DNA from: DASTPP01 sp035762175
Lineage (GTDB): Bacteria; Myxococcota_A; Polyangia; Polyangiales; Polyangiaceae
Direction: 5' to 3'
Assembly (NCBI GenBank): GCA_035762175.1
Contig: DASTPP010000013.1
Coordinates: 9,031 to 73,030 of the forward strand
DNA length: 64,000 nt
A program made the position numbers and the translations under genes. Positions within the stretch are counted from its first letter, which is position 1, and each line of letters opens with the position of its first letter. This document shows positions 1 to 9,069 of the stretch, one piece after another. The notes beneath the pieces were generated by a model. The model saw only the letters and a program-made list of their open reading frames with translations, made no database searches and was not told the DNA's origin.

Positions 1-2062
1 GCAGCGTCTGCCCCTCCCACGCGCGAGCGGCGTCCCGCTCGGAGGTGCGCTCCTGCCAGGGGCGCGCGCCTGGATCCTCGGAGGACGCACGCCAGACCTC
101 GAGGTGGACGCCATCCTTGAGGAGTGAGTCTTCCTCAAAGAACGCAGAGGCCCGTTCGCAAAGGGCCTCGAGCGCCTGATCGGTGCTGCCCATGTCCACG
201 AGCGCGACACGGAGGGACGACACGAGGCCGACCGGGCGAAGCAGGTGCCAGACCGCGGCGAGCCCTTCGCGGGCCGCCAACGCCGTGCCGGCGTCGTCCG
301 GCGAGGCGCTGCTCACGAAGGCGTATACAAACGACACGCCGCTCGGATCGAGCCGCTCTTCCCTCATATAATTCACGCCGAGCCTGGGCGGGAAAGGCGG
401 GGGCTCGGCGCCGCAACGGAGCGCCACGACCGCGTGCGCCACGCGCAGCGGGTGGAGCGGAAGCAGGCGCGCGGCGTTGACGCGGCCCGATCCGACGCAG
501 AAGGCTAGATCAAGATTCGTGACCCAGGTGCCGAACGCCTGCGCTAGGTAACCATCCTGAGCGCTCACGTCGAGGAGCGCCTCGTACGCCCTCACGTAGG
601 CCGCCGCTTCGTCCCGGCACCGCGCCGCGAGCGCGAGCGCGTGGTTGTCGAGCAGGAAGAGAAGCCGTCTCGTGTCGAACTCCGCGTTGGCGTTCGCGCC
701 CCGCGGCTCCTCCTCTTCCGCGCCGTCGTCGAGGTCGTCCGGGCGGACGGCCGCCAGCGCCGCAGCGCACAGCGCCTTGCGCGCTGACCGAAACCCTTCG
801 ATGGCCTGGGCTTGTGACGGCGACGGGGAGGGGTCGGCGTTATGCCAACGTATCGTGACGCCCGGAATCCGCTGCCGCGACGTAAGAAGTTCCGACGCGC
901 TCGGCCCTTCGACGAGCGCGGAGCACCCGCGTTCGACGTACGCTTCGACCCCCTCCGTCTGGAGCAGCGCGAAGAGCAAGCCTTCCGGGGTCTCGTTGCG
1001 AAGCAGGATCGACCTGTCGTGCGCTTCGAGGGTGAAGGACGGGGCCGCGGCGTCTTCGTCCGCCTCGTGGCAGGAGAGCGGGGCGTTCAGCGAAGAAGGG
1101 CCCTCTTCGGCGAGAAGTTCCCAGGGCGACGTGAGACTCTGCGACTCCTGCGCGCCCGAAGCCTCTTCGTCGGAGATGTCCTTCGGCTGGAGGAGAGAAT
1201 CGACGCCGGGCTTGCCGCGGCGCAGCAGGCGGGCGAGGTCGACCGTAAGGCCGACGAGGCCGTCGCCCGCCTGGCTCGCCCCTCGGGCCATGTTGTAAGC
1301 GGCCTCGCAAAGGCGCACGGCCGCGGGGACCGCGTTCGCGTCCTTATCCAACAGGCACGCCTGGAGGGGCACCGATGCCTGCTCGCGCTCCTCGCTCGAT
1401 AGCCCCCTCAGGCGGTCGAGCGCCTCCCTCAGCCTCGTTTCCGCCTTCCGACCTTGCAGTTTGTCGAACTCGGCGGCGGCAAGCGATGCCGGTGGTATTC
1501 GCTCCTTTTTGGCCCACGGCAACAGGCCGAGGAGCGGCAGGGCATGCTGCTCCGACTTTTGGGACGAGAGGCGGCAGTACTCGGCGAGCACGTCGACGCT
1601 CGCGTCTTCGAGGCGGGCCAGGACGTGTCGCGAGCGGCTCTCCGACACCTCCTTGAGCCGCGGCAGCCCGGACTCGGCCGCGAAATGCCGCGCGATCTCG
1701 GCCGCCGAGAACTCAACCAGCACGTCGAGGCCAGACTCGCCGGGTGTGGATCGCGCGTTGAAGTAGAGCAACAGCGGGCGCTCTGGCGTGAGCGCGTTGC
1801 GCTCCGCGGTTGCCGCGGCGGCGGCCGCGTCGGGCTGCAGGACCCTGACCCCTGCGGGCGCCGCCACGGCCGCGGAGGAGCCAATAAAGATGGCGAACTT
1901 GCGACCACCGTGCTCCTCGAGAAGGCGGGCGCACGCCCTTACGCACTCCTCGGGTTTCGTCTCCGTCGGAAGGGCGTGAGAGCGCAACCCGAACGCCGAA
2001 CTCGGCAGGCTTCGGACGGCCCCACGAAGCGCCTTCCACACGACCTCCTCGACGGCACTCAC
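1..2062 (-). CDS. Large protein of cassette 1 (C1), paralog of the 10453-13503 gene; 3' end outside window
   Basis: The frame is open from a GTG at 2062 to the window edge (about 687 codons), with no stop. The GTG overlaps the upstream stop as GTGA, which fixes the start and implies translational coupling. Residues about 40-110 share a pattern with the large protein of the other cassette: a GVRVL stretch, then ATAERNAL, then a LLLYFNARS-like strand followed by SGLDVL (the counterpart has RVLIAGS, ATAWRNAV, LIYLSVEE and SGLKDCL). Further on it carries LLPLHPLRVAHAVVAL and a strand-rich GLVSSLRVALVDMGS, matching GLRVAVLGGDE in the paralog. No Walker A motif is seen in the visible part. The position behind an ATPase and a winged-helix-like protein resembles DptH in Dnd restriction, but that is inference. 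The function is unknown. Confidence 0.8.
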   Translation of the reverse strand, partial: MSAVEEVVWKALRGAVRSLPSSAFGLRSHALPTETKPEECVRACARLLEEHGGRKFAIFIGSSAAVAAPAGVRVLQPDAAAAAATAERNALTPERPLLLYFNARSTPGESGLDVLVEFSAAEIARHFAAESGLPRLKEVSESRSRHVLARLEDASVDVLAEYCRLSSQKSEQHALPLLGLLPWAKKERIPPASLAAAEFDKLQGRKAETRLREALDRLRGLSSEEREQASVPLQACLLDKDANAVPAAVRLCEAAYNMARGASQAGDGLVGLTVDLARLLRRGKPGVDSLLQPKDISDEEASGAQESQSLTSPWELLAEEGPSSLNAPLSCHEADEDAAAPSFTLEAHDRSILLRNETPEGLLFALLQTEGVEAYVERGCSALVEGPSASELLTSRQRIPGVTIRWHNADPSPSPSQAQAIEGFRSARKALCAAALAAVRPDDLDDGAEEEEPRGANANAEFDTRRLLFLLDNHALALAARCRDEAAAYVRAYEALLDVSAQDGYLAQAFGTWVTNLDLAFCVGSGRVNAARLLPLHPLRVAHAVVALRCGAEPPPFPPRLGVNYMREERLDPSGVSFVYAFVSSASPDDAGTALAAREGLAAVWHLLRPVGLVSSLRVALVDMGSTDQALEALCERASAFFEEDSLLKDGVHLEVWRASSEDPGARPWQERTSERDAARAWEGQTL

Positions 2063-3564
2063 GTCGCACCTCCGTCCACCACGACGACGTTGTCCGATTC
2101 TCGCCGCGCGAGGCCGAGAGAGATAAGGCTCTGTTGATTCGCGCGCGCCGCCTCGTGCAGCGTGGCCGCCACGCTCCCGATGCGGAGCGATTGCTCCGTC
2201 CGGTGCTCATCGGCGCCGCCGAGCGCCAGACCTACCCTCTCGGCCGCGGCCGCGAACGACCCCCAGGCCATCGGGCTGCCCGGGGGGACGAGCGCGTGCA
2301 CAAGCGTGACCAACTGGCGGGGCCCGGGGCAGACGTACCTGCGCGCGCCGCCGCCCGCGCCGAGCGGGAAGAGCCAGCCTCCCGCCGCGGCGAGGTTCAG
2401 GGCGTGGGCGCTGGGCGCGTAGGCCCCTTTGTTTGCGCCCACGCTGCCCGCCGCGTTGGCCGCGGCCCTGGGCCGCACGAGCGACCCGCCCGCCTGTCCG
2501 GCGGAAGCGCGCTCGGACGCGGAGCCCTCGGCCTCCGCGTCGAGCGCCGTGGCCGCGCGCCGGAGCGAGTCCCGCGCCCGCATGATCGCCTGGTGGAGCG
2601 CAGCGGTGTCGAGGGGAGAGCAGACCGCGAGCAGCAGGCGCGCGGGGCCTGCCGACGCGCGCTCCCAGCGCAGCATGCGCATCGAGAGGAGGAGCAGCGC
2701 GACGTCGACCATCGACATCACCATCTCCGCCTTCGTCGCGCCGCGCTCGTACCACTCGGCGATGTTCGACGCCATCTCGCCAGCGAGGGCGGCGAACTCG
2801 GCCCACGAGTCGCCGGGCGGGATCGGGTACGCGTTGGCAAATATCGGCCCCGACTCGTAGCCCCGGGGCAGCCGGGCCAAGCCCAGCAACCTGACCAGGC
2901 TCGAGTGGGGGTCAGTGTCGTCGGCGGCCGCCCGGTAGAACCGGCTCAGAGCGCGCTGCCCCTGCGGCGTCGCGGCGAGCAGGCCCAGGAACGTAGCGGC
3001 GTGAAAGCCACTGAGCGTATGGGTGTCAGAGAAGCCGACGAACGCTAGGCCTGTCGTCGTCGGATCGGCGCCGCCCGTGACCATGACCTTCTCGTCGGCG
3101 CTCAACACGCTCGCCAGGAGCCGGTGAACGGGGGCGCGCAGGCGGCCGCGGCCGCCGCTGGCCAGGCTGTTACTAGCCGGGTCAACGCGCTCGGCGAGGT
3201 GGTCCTGCGCCGCCTTAATGAACGCGTGCTCCTTAGGCGGATCCGCCTCGAGCAGCAACGGCCCCGCCTTGCTCTTGTAGACGCACAGGGCGAGCGCCTG
3301 CGGGGACAGGCGATGGCTTCCGTCCGCCTTGAGCCTTTCACGTACCTCCTTGAGGTAGGCCGCAGGCGGGCGGTGGACGGGCGCGCCGCCCGACCACGCG
3401 GGCGGCGAAGGCATCAACCGGAGCAACTGCATCATGCCGTTGGCGACGTGGACCGCGCGGACGTTGCTCGTCTTGACGATGACGCCCCAAGCGGCGTACT
3501 GCTCGCCGTCCAAATCGCGCGTCGACGTCGTCGCGTCAGCGAGCCCTCTGGGCGTTGTCGGCAC
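2059..3564 (-). CDS. Mid-size protein of cassette 1 (B1), possibly DptG-like; 501 aa
   Basis: The GTG start at 3564 lies one base past the ATPase stop, and a GAGGAGG ribosome-binding site is embedded in the last codons of the ATPase. This start replaces an ORF that would run far into the ATPase gene. The protein is mostly helical with no catalytic motif I recognise. It ends in a compact region: WLFPLGAGG, then HALVPPGSPMAWGSF, then LGLARRESDNVVVV. The counterpart at 9062-10453 ends with the same layout (MAVPGGARPVPWGDL and LGVARRLPDSGAEA). A final helix-plus-wing with a charged SD/DSG turn is what I recall of DptG C-termini, so a DptG-like partner of the ATPase is plausible but unproven. The stop overlaps the next gene's start by 4 bases. 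Confidence 0.8.
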   Translation of the reverse strand: MPTTPRGLADATTSTRDLDGEQYAAWGVIVKTSNVRAVHVANGMMQLLRLMPSPPAWSGGAPVHRPPAAYLKEVRERLKADGSHRLSPQALALCVYKSKAGPLLLEADPPKEHAFIKAAQDHLAERVDPASNSLASGGRGRLRAPVHRLLASVLSADEKVMVTGGADPTTTGLAFVGFSDTHTLSGFHAATFLGLLAATPQGQRALSRFYRAAADDTDPHSSLVRLLGLARLPRGYESGPIFANAYPIPPGDSWAEFAALAGEMASNIAEWYERGATKAEMVMSMVDVALLLLSMRMLRWERASAGPARLLLAVCSPLDTAALHQAIMRARDSLRRAATALDAEAEGSASERASAGQAGGSLVRPRAAANAAGSVGANKGAYAPSAHALNLAAAGGWLFPLGAGGGARRYVCPGPRQLVTLVHALVPPGSPMAWGSFAAAAERVGLALGGADEHRTEQSLRIGSVAATLHEAARANQQSLISLGLARRESDNVVVVDGGAT

Positions 3565-3565
3565 G

Positions 3566-5137
3566 TTACACCTCCTCGATGCGGATGCGGCCCGTGAGGT
3601 CGTCCGACGTGATGAGCAACGAGCGCGACACGCCCTCCTCGGCGGCGCGGCTGACCCGCACTCGATCGGGGTCCTGCTGCGTCGGCAGCCTCGCCAACCA
3701 GCGCGCGATGACGAGCGAGGTGGCGGTGGGGAGCGGCCCGCCGCCGCCATACAAGAGCCTGAAGAGCGTCGGGGGGAGACGCAGCGCGCCCGCCTGGTCC
3801 ACCGAGCCGTTCCGCTCCGCCCCGAGCCACACATAGGGCGGACGCCACGTCCCCGACAGCGCCTGATCGCAACGCGGCGGGGGGCGCGGCAGCGCAAGCC
3901 GGAGGCTCTCCGGGGCGACGTCGCCGTTCGCGACCGAAGGCGCCGCGCCGAAGCGGACGGAGTCGTAACAGAGCGTCTGCCACGCCGGAAACGCGGGGTC
4001 CGAGTTCCACGCCGAGAGTGCTCGATACGCGCCCTGCAGCAACGGCCGGGTCACGCTCGGCAATTTGTGCCAGGCGGGGGGCTTCGACACGAGGCGTTTG
4101 AAGAGGCTCGAAAACAAGTCCTCTTCGCCCTCGTCGAGGCGCCGACCCGGGTCGTGGACGACGGCCGCCCGCGCCGCGGCGACGCCGTCGGTGCACTGCG
4201 AGGCCTCCGCCGCCAGCGGGCCGATCCCGGGCATGGCCGTCAAATGTTCGTGGGCCCGCCGCTGCAGGAGCAGCGTCGCGACGTCGGGCAGCGGGCGGCG
4301 GGCGGGGTCGGCCGCCGGCAGGGCGTTTTCCAGGGGCGTGCGGCGGGCGTCGTACGAAAATAGCCGCGCGCCGACGGTGTCTGCGACGCTAAGCACCCGG
4401 GCACTCTCCCCCTGCCCGATGCCGCCCGTCACAAGGTACGCCAGATAAGACCAAATCTGGCGCATCGTCAGGTGTCGCCCCTCCGCACGCACCCCCGCGA
4501 GAACGCGCCGGAACCAGGCGCGTACGTGGGGCTGCTTCAGGGCCGCGCAGGCCTGCTCGGCCGCGCGCCGCGCGTCGCCGGTGACGGCGGACAGGTCCGC
4601 GTCGGCAACCTTGTCGAGCAAGGGGTCCGTCACCCCCGGCGACGTCCAGTCGACGAGCCCCAGATCGAGGACCGCGACGTCCGCGTCGACTTGGCCCTCC
4701 CAGGAGACCTTGAGCGTGCTCTGCTCGCGCGCCTCGGCGAGGAACTCCCTGAGGCGGGGGCCGCTCGCGGCGTGCTCGGCGAGCCTTTCAAGTTGCCCGC
4801 GGTTGATGGCAACGAGCAGGCGCTCGCCGCCCGCGAGGTGGCCCTCGAGCCTGTCGGCGAGCGCTTCGATCGGCGGCCGGCCGGACGTGTCGGCGGACGC
4901 GTCGGTTTCAACCCAGAACGCAGAAGCGTCCGACGTGAGCGCCGCGAACGTCTTCCCGTCGCCGGCGTTGCCCGTGAGCACGACGTGGCGCGGCGCGCTT
5001 TCTCGGGCAGCCCGCTCGATGAAGGCCGCGAGCGGCGTGCCGACCCGCAGCGCGTCGCGCTGTGCCGACGGCATCCGCTCGACGACCAACGCTCGGCCCC
5101 GGTACAAGTCCAAAAGCACTTCGTAAGGGATTCGCAT
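3566..5137 (-). CDS. P-loop ATPase of cassette 1 (A1), possibly DptF-like; 523 aa
   Basis: The Walker A motif GNAGDGKT sits at residues 56-63, after an N-terminal LLDLYRGR segment and a TPLAAFIERA helix. The second ATPase in this window has the same arrangement (LLCGLYYGE, TPLEKHVADA, GNPGDGKS), so the two are paralogs. Downstream, LLVAINRGQLERL takes the place of a normal Walker B and Asn sensor; the paralog has FLLLGNEGPLVEFL. A VAVLDLGLVDW strand follows near residue 160. The ATG at 5137 was chosen because the longer ORF runs through the divergent promoter gap and over the opposite gene. DptF proteins also carry a GDGK-type P-loop, hence the suggestion. The ATPase assignment itself is firm; the system assignment is not. 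Confidence 0.88.
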   Translation of the reverse strand: MRIPYEVLLDLYRGRALVVERMPSAQRDALRVGTPLAAFIERAARESAPRHVVLTGNAGDGKTFAALTSDASAFWVETDASADTSGRPPIEALADRLEGHLAGGERLLVAINRGQLERLAEHAASGPRLREFLAEAREQSTLKVSWEGQVDADVAVLDLGLVDWTSPGVTDPLLDKVADADLSAVTGDARRAAEQACAALKQPHVRAWFRRVLAGVRAEGRHLTMRQIWSYLAYLVTGGIGQGESARVLSVADTVGARLFSYDARRTPLENALPAADPARRPLPDVATLLLQRRAHEHLTAMPGIGPLAAEASQCTDGVAAARAAVVHDPGRRLDEGEEDLFSSLFKRLVSKPPAWHKLPSVTRPLLQGAYRALSAWNSDPAFPAWQTLCYDSVRFGAAPSVANGDVAPESLRLALPRPPPRCDQALSGTWRPPYVWLGAERNGSVDQAGALRLPPTLFRLLYGGGGPLPTATSLVIARWLARLPTQQDPDRVRVSRAAEEGVSRSLLITSDDLTGRIRIEEV

Positions 5138-5206
5138 GCGCCCTCTTCGCCCCTCCCACAAGAGACTTGCGTCGCCCCCCCGGCGAGCTACCATGCCGAC
5201 CCCACC
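5138..5206. promoter_or_regulatory. Divergent promoter gap between the two cassettes
   Basis: This 69-bp gap separates oppositely oriented cassettes, so any promoters must overlap or lie within the coding starts, which suggests coordinated expression. It contains the five-codon frame ATG-CCG-ACC-CCA-CCT-TGA at 5193-5210, whose stop overlaps the probable TTG start of the DUF4338 gene as TTGA. No clear -35/-10 pair or palindrome is visible. Confidence 0.5.
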
Positions 5207-7459
5207 TTGAACAGCGCCCCCTTCGACGCCACTGTCGCATACGATGCCCCTCTCTCCTCCGAGGGCCTCTCGAAGCGCTCGCTCCTGTTCCCGGTCCGAG
5301 TCCGAAGCCCGCGGCACGCGGCGGCCGTGATCCGCGTTGCGCGGGCGCTCGCGGACGGGCGCGTCGACGCCGCCGCCGCCGTCCTGCGCGACCTCCGCCA
5401 CCTCCCTGCGCTCTCGGAGGTCGACGGCGATGGTCCCTGCGTGTCGCCTACCCTCCGCGCGCAGGCGCTCGCAGGCATCCTGTTCGACCTCGGGACCAGC
5501 GGCTGGCGCGTTGCCGTCGAGGAGGGGCAGATCTACCTGTCCTGCCCGCCGCAGGCCGACGACGGTGGCGCCGCCTTGGACCTCGTGGCCGCCAAGGCTC
5601 GAGTGCGCCGGCAGATGGCCGCCAGGGTTCAGGATCAACTCGGCCGACCCGAGACGAGGCGTTTCATCGCGCGCTGCGAATGCCCCAGGTACGTCCGCGT
5701 CGGCGGGCGCAACGTACTCTCGCTGCTCGCGCACGGGCCGACGCTCGCGGAGGCCCTGCGGGCGCGAGGCGCGGGCGCCGTTCAGCCGTACGTGCAGCGG
5801 GCGCTCTCGGAGGACGGACGCGACCAGACGACGGGGTTGCGACTTTGCGACGTGTTTCGCTACTTTCGTTACTTCTGGTCATTCCCCGTAGGCTCCGCGC
5901 CCGGGCGCACGATCCCGTTTCTCGTGCGTGATGCAGGGCAGCCCGGCCATCCAGTCTGCGGCCTGCTGGCCATCGCGAGCCCGGTGCCCAAACTCGCGGT
6001 GCGCGACGCGGCGCTCGGTTGGACGCCGGCGTGGCTCGAGGCGGTGGTCGGGGCGCTCGTCGGGCTCGACTACGACAACGCGGCCGAGAACCTTCGCAGT
6101 ATTGAAAGCCAAGTCCGCGACGGCGACGACACGGCCGACGTGCGATCGGTGTTCTCTGCCGTCGGCACGTTGTTGGGCCTCGAGGGGTGCGCCGACGCGG
6201 AGTCCATCGCCGCCCGCGTGCGCCGCCTGACCGCCGCCGAGCGCCGCGCCCGCGCGGCGCGCGCGCGGTCGCGCCTCCTCAGGGACCTGCGCGCTGAGGT
6301 CCAAGCCGCCCTCGGCGAGGTCTCCCTCAGCGGCCTCGGCCTGACGCAAGCGCGCGCGCTCGCGTCGCCGACGAATGCCATCGAGCGCCTCGAGCGCCTT
6401 AGGGGGAAGTCGCTCGAGGAGTGGAAGGTATCTCGAGCGCTCACGGGAAGCCACCCTAGGCGGACGAGGGGCGACGAGAGGAACGCGCCCAGGGCGGCGT
6501 CTCGCGAGCCACTATTCGTCAAGAAGCGCGTCGTGCAGGCCGTCGCCCTCCTGACGGCCTGGGCGGAGCTTGCGCCGCGTGAGCGCGAGCGTGCGAGCGA
6601 GCGCTTGACGGAACTCGTGCTCAAAGAGCCCTCCGGCGCCCCGAAACTCACCGGAGGGGCTCACGTCGCCCGCGGCGTCCGCTGCGCCCTCCTCCAGCGC
6701 CAGACGCGCTTCGTCGCATCGCAGGTCGCCGACGTGTCCATCTGCGGCGCGCTCCCGCCCTATGGCCCGCTCCTCGGCGGGAAACTCGCCGCCCTGCTCG
6801 CGCTCTCGCGCGAGGTCGCCGCGACGTACCACAAGCGCTACAGCGGCCGGGCGTCCGTCATCACGTCGCAGATGGCGGGCCGCGCCGTCGAGCGCCCCGC
6901 CGACCTCGTGGCGCTCACGACGACGAGCTTCTACGCCGCCGGGAGCGCGCAGTACGAGCGCCTGCGCTTGCCGGACGAACTCGGCGGCGTGCGGTGGAGG
7001 TTCGTCGGCCTGAGCCGCGGGCACGGGACGCTCCACTTCTCGCGCGAGACGACCGAGTCGGTGCAGTCGCTCGTCGAACTCGAGACGGGCCGCCGGCTAG
7101 TGTCCGGCAGGTTCGGCGAGGGCCCCTCCGAGCGCCTCCGCAAACTGCGCGACGGGCTCGGGCACCTCGGCCTCGACGGCAGCGAGTTCGTTCAGCACGG
7201 CATGGCGCGCCGGGCCTACGTCGCCGAACTGCAACCCGGGGCGACGCCGCCCGGCGGCGCGCCCGGCGGCCGCGCCTGGCGCCTGGCCGGGGCCCGGGCG
7301 GACCAAGTCATCGCGCACTGGCGGTCGAGGTGGCTCGCGCCTCGGCTCGCGAGGATGCCGGCCATCTTGGCGGATGTGGAGGCGTTCGACCGCGAGGAGG
7401 CGCTGCTCGGGGCGAGGTTGGGATCGGGTCTGGACGCCACCAAGAGCGAGGCGGTATGA
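5207..7459 (+). CDS. DUF4338 (DruA-like) protein, about 750 aa
   Basis: Recognised from motifs I associate with DUF4338, the domain of DruA in the Druantia anti-phage system. They are ASPVPKLAVRDAALGW near residue 257-272, CGALPPYGPLLGGKLAALLA near 511-530, YHKRYSGRASVITSQMAGR near 541-560, a TTSFYAAGSAQYERLRLP stretch, and RGHGTLHFS near 604. At about 750 residues it is roughly twice the length I recall for DruA; the extra length is an insert between the conserved blocks. The frame is open far upstream, but a TTG at 5207 just past the divergent gap is the most sensible start. No in-frame ATG occurs until about 400 bp later. The stop overlaps the ATPase start by four bases (ATGA). No Druantia helicase (DruE) is nearby. 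Confidence 0.85.
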   Translation: MNSAPFDATVAYDAPLSSEGLSKRSLLFPVRVRSPRHAAAVIRVARALADGRVDAAAAVLRDLRHLPALSEVDGDGPCVSPTLRAQALAGILFDLGTSGWRVAVEEGQIYLSCPPQADDGGAALDLVAAKARVRRQMAARVQDQLGRPETRRFIARCECPRYVRVGGRNVLSLLAHGPTLAEALRARGAGAVQPYVQRALSEDGRDQTTGLRLCDVFRYFRYFWSFPVGSAPGRTIPFLVRDAGQPGHPVCGLLAIASPVPKLAVRDAALGWTPAWLEAVVGALVGLDYDNAAENLRSIESQVRDGDDTADVRSVFSAVGTLLGLEGCADAESIAARVRRLTAAERRARAARARSRLLRDLRAEVQAALGEVSLSGLGLTQARALASPTNAIERLERLRGKSLEEWKVSRALTGSHPRRTRGDERNAPRAASREPLFVKKRVVQAVALLTAWAELAPRERERASERLTELVLKEPSGAPKLTGGAHVARGVRCALLQRQTRFVASQVADVSICGALPPYGPLLGGKLAALLALSREVAATYHKRYSGRASVITSQMAGRAVERPADLVALTTTSFYAAGSAQYERLRLPDELGGVRWRFVGLSRGHGTLHFSRETTESVQSLVELETGRRLVSGRFGEGPSERLRKLRDGLGHLGLDGSEFVQHGMARRAYVAELQPGATPPGGAPGGRAWRLAGARADQVIAHWRSRWLAPRLARMPAILADVEAFDREEALLGARLGSGLDATKSEAV

Positions 7460-9069
7460 CGTACGACCTCTTGTGCGGACTTTATTACGGGGAAGGCTCG
7501 AACGCCGACCTCACCTCGCCTGCGGGGAGGCGCCTGCTGCACGTCCAGACGCCCCTAGAGAAGCACGTGGCGGACGCGCTAGGAAGGGGCCTGGACGTCG
7601 TGCTCACCGGCAACCCCGGCGACGGCAAGTCGCACGTCGCCCACATGCTCGAGGCGGACGGCGCGCTACGCGAGACGGACGTCTACCCCGACCTATCGGC
7701 TGGCCCGAACGCCGCCGCCGTGAGCCGGTGGCTTGCCGCTCGGAAAGCGGGGCGACGGTTCCTGCTTCTCGGGAACGAGGGGCCGCTCGTCGAGTTCCTC
7801 GAGGAGGCCCGCGGCGTGCCCGGTCTCGAGGCGTCGGTCGCCGAAGTCCGTGGCCAACTTCGCCGGCTCCTCGTGCAGCGGGCGGCCGACCTCCCTCCGC
7901 CGCCCGCGCTCGTTTCGCTCGTGGACCTCGCCGACCGGAGCGTGCTCATCCCCGAGGTCATCGAGGCGATGCTCGAGAGGGTCTGCTCTGCCGACTTCCT
8001 GCCGCCGATGACCCGTGCGGTCGAGAGTTCGGTGGGCCGCAACCTCGTCGCGCTCAAAGTCCCGGAGGTGCGCAGGCGACTCGCGCGCGTGCTGTGCGCG
8101 GCTGGCCGCCGGCGAGGCGAGCACGTCACGTTCCGGCAGCTTTGGGCGGCGGTCGCGTATGCGGCGACCGCCGCGAAGGCGGCGTCGACGCTCAAGCAAG
8201 AGCTCTACCAGGACTCGGTGGGCCTCGGCACGACGCCGCTTGACAACCTTGTGAGCGCGAGGGCGAAGGGGCCGCTCGTCGAGGCGGTTCGAGCCTTCTG
8301 CGATCCCGCGACGACGCCGGACCCCGACCTAGACGAGCAAATTTGGTCCACGGGCCAGGTCACCGGCGACTGGCTCGCCGAAGAACTCCCGGCGCAGACG
8401 CCGCCGGCCGCGCTGTGGGGGGACGGCGAGCGCGGCGAGGCCCTGCGGACGTTCGCGCAGATGAAGCGCGCGGTCGCACTCTTGCACGCGCGGGGCGAGC
8501 GCCTCGTGGCGGCGATCGAGCGCCGGCTGCGCCTCCCCAGCGACGCGCCCGACAACCCGCTGCGGAGGCTCGTCGTGCGCGGCTTGCGGCATCTCTACGT
8601 CTCCCCGGACCAAGAGCGCGTAGCGCCCCCTTGGCTGACGGAAGGAGTCCCGCTCTGGGTCGGCTTTAGTTACACCGACAGGCCCGCCGAAGAGCGGCCG
8701 CACGTGGCCGTACGGTCGCTCGCGGAGTCGGACTTCGAAGTCCAGCGCCCAGCCCGCGCGCCCTGGCTCGCGGACGTGCTGGGCCCGGCGCTCGAGGTGG
8801 CGTGGCTGGTCCACGCGGAGTCCGGCATATCCCTCCGAATCAACCCCGAGATGCTCGGCGCGCTAGCCGCGGCGTCGGAGAGCTCCGGCCCGATGACAAT
8901 CCCCGAACCCGTCCAACGCTTCCTGGTCCGCCTCGCCGGGTGGGATGAAGGCGAGGAGCCCCTCGAAGTCGGCGCCCACTCCTTCGCCGTGGTCGACCGG
9001 CCGAGGGGCGTCATCGAGGCGGCGGGCCGCGTGCAAGAGAGCGCCTCGGGGGCCGCGCGCTATGCCTAG
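7456..9069 (+). CDS. P-loop ATPase of cassette 2 (A2), possibly DptF-like; 537 aa
   Basis: The start is fixed by the ATGA overlap with the DUF4338 gene. The Walker A motif GNPGDGKS is at residues 52-59 and is followed by HVAHML. A FLLLGNEGPLVEFLEEA segment near residue 105-125 seems to serve as Walker B plus sensor, and LVSLVDLADRSVL follows around 165. The order and spacing of these elements match the 523-aa ATPase on the other strand. I take the two as ancient paralogs because identity outside the motifs looks low. It lies between DUF4338 and a mid-size protein in a tightly packed operon, so it is probably the energy-coupling subunit of a complex made with the next two genes. Confidence 0.9.
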   Translation: MTYDLLCGLYYGEGSNADLTSPAGRRLLHVQTPLEKHVADALGRGLDVVLTGNPGDGKSHVAHMLEADGALRETDVYPDLSAGPNAAAVSRWLAARKAGRRFLLLGNEGPLVEFLEEARGVPGLEASVAEVRGQLRRLLVQRAADLPPPPALVSLVDLADRSVLIPEVIEAMLERVCSADFLPPMTRAVESSVGRNLVALKVPEVRRRLARVLCAAGRRRGEHVTFRQLWAAVAYAATAAKAASTLKQELYQDSVGLGTTPLDNLVSARAKGPLVEAVRAFCDPATTPDPDLDEQIWSTGQVTGDWLAEELPAQTPPAALWGDGERGEALRTFAQMKRAVALLHARGERLVAAIERRLRLPSDAPDNPLRRLVVRGLRHLYVSPDQERVAPPWLTEGVPLWVGFSYTDRPAEERPHVAVRSLAESDFEVQRPARAPWLADVLGPALEVAWLVHAESGISLRINPEMLGALAAASESSGPMTIPEPVQRFLVRLAGWDEGEEPLEVGAHSFAVVDRPRGVIEAAGRVQESASGAARYA

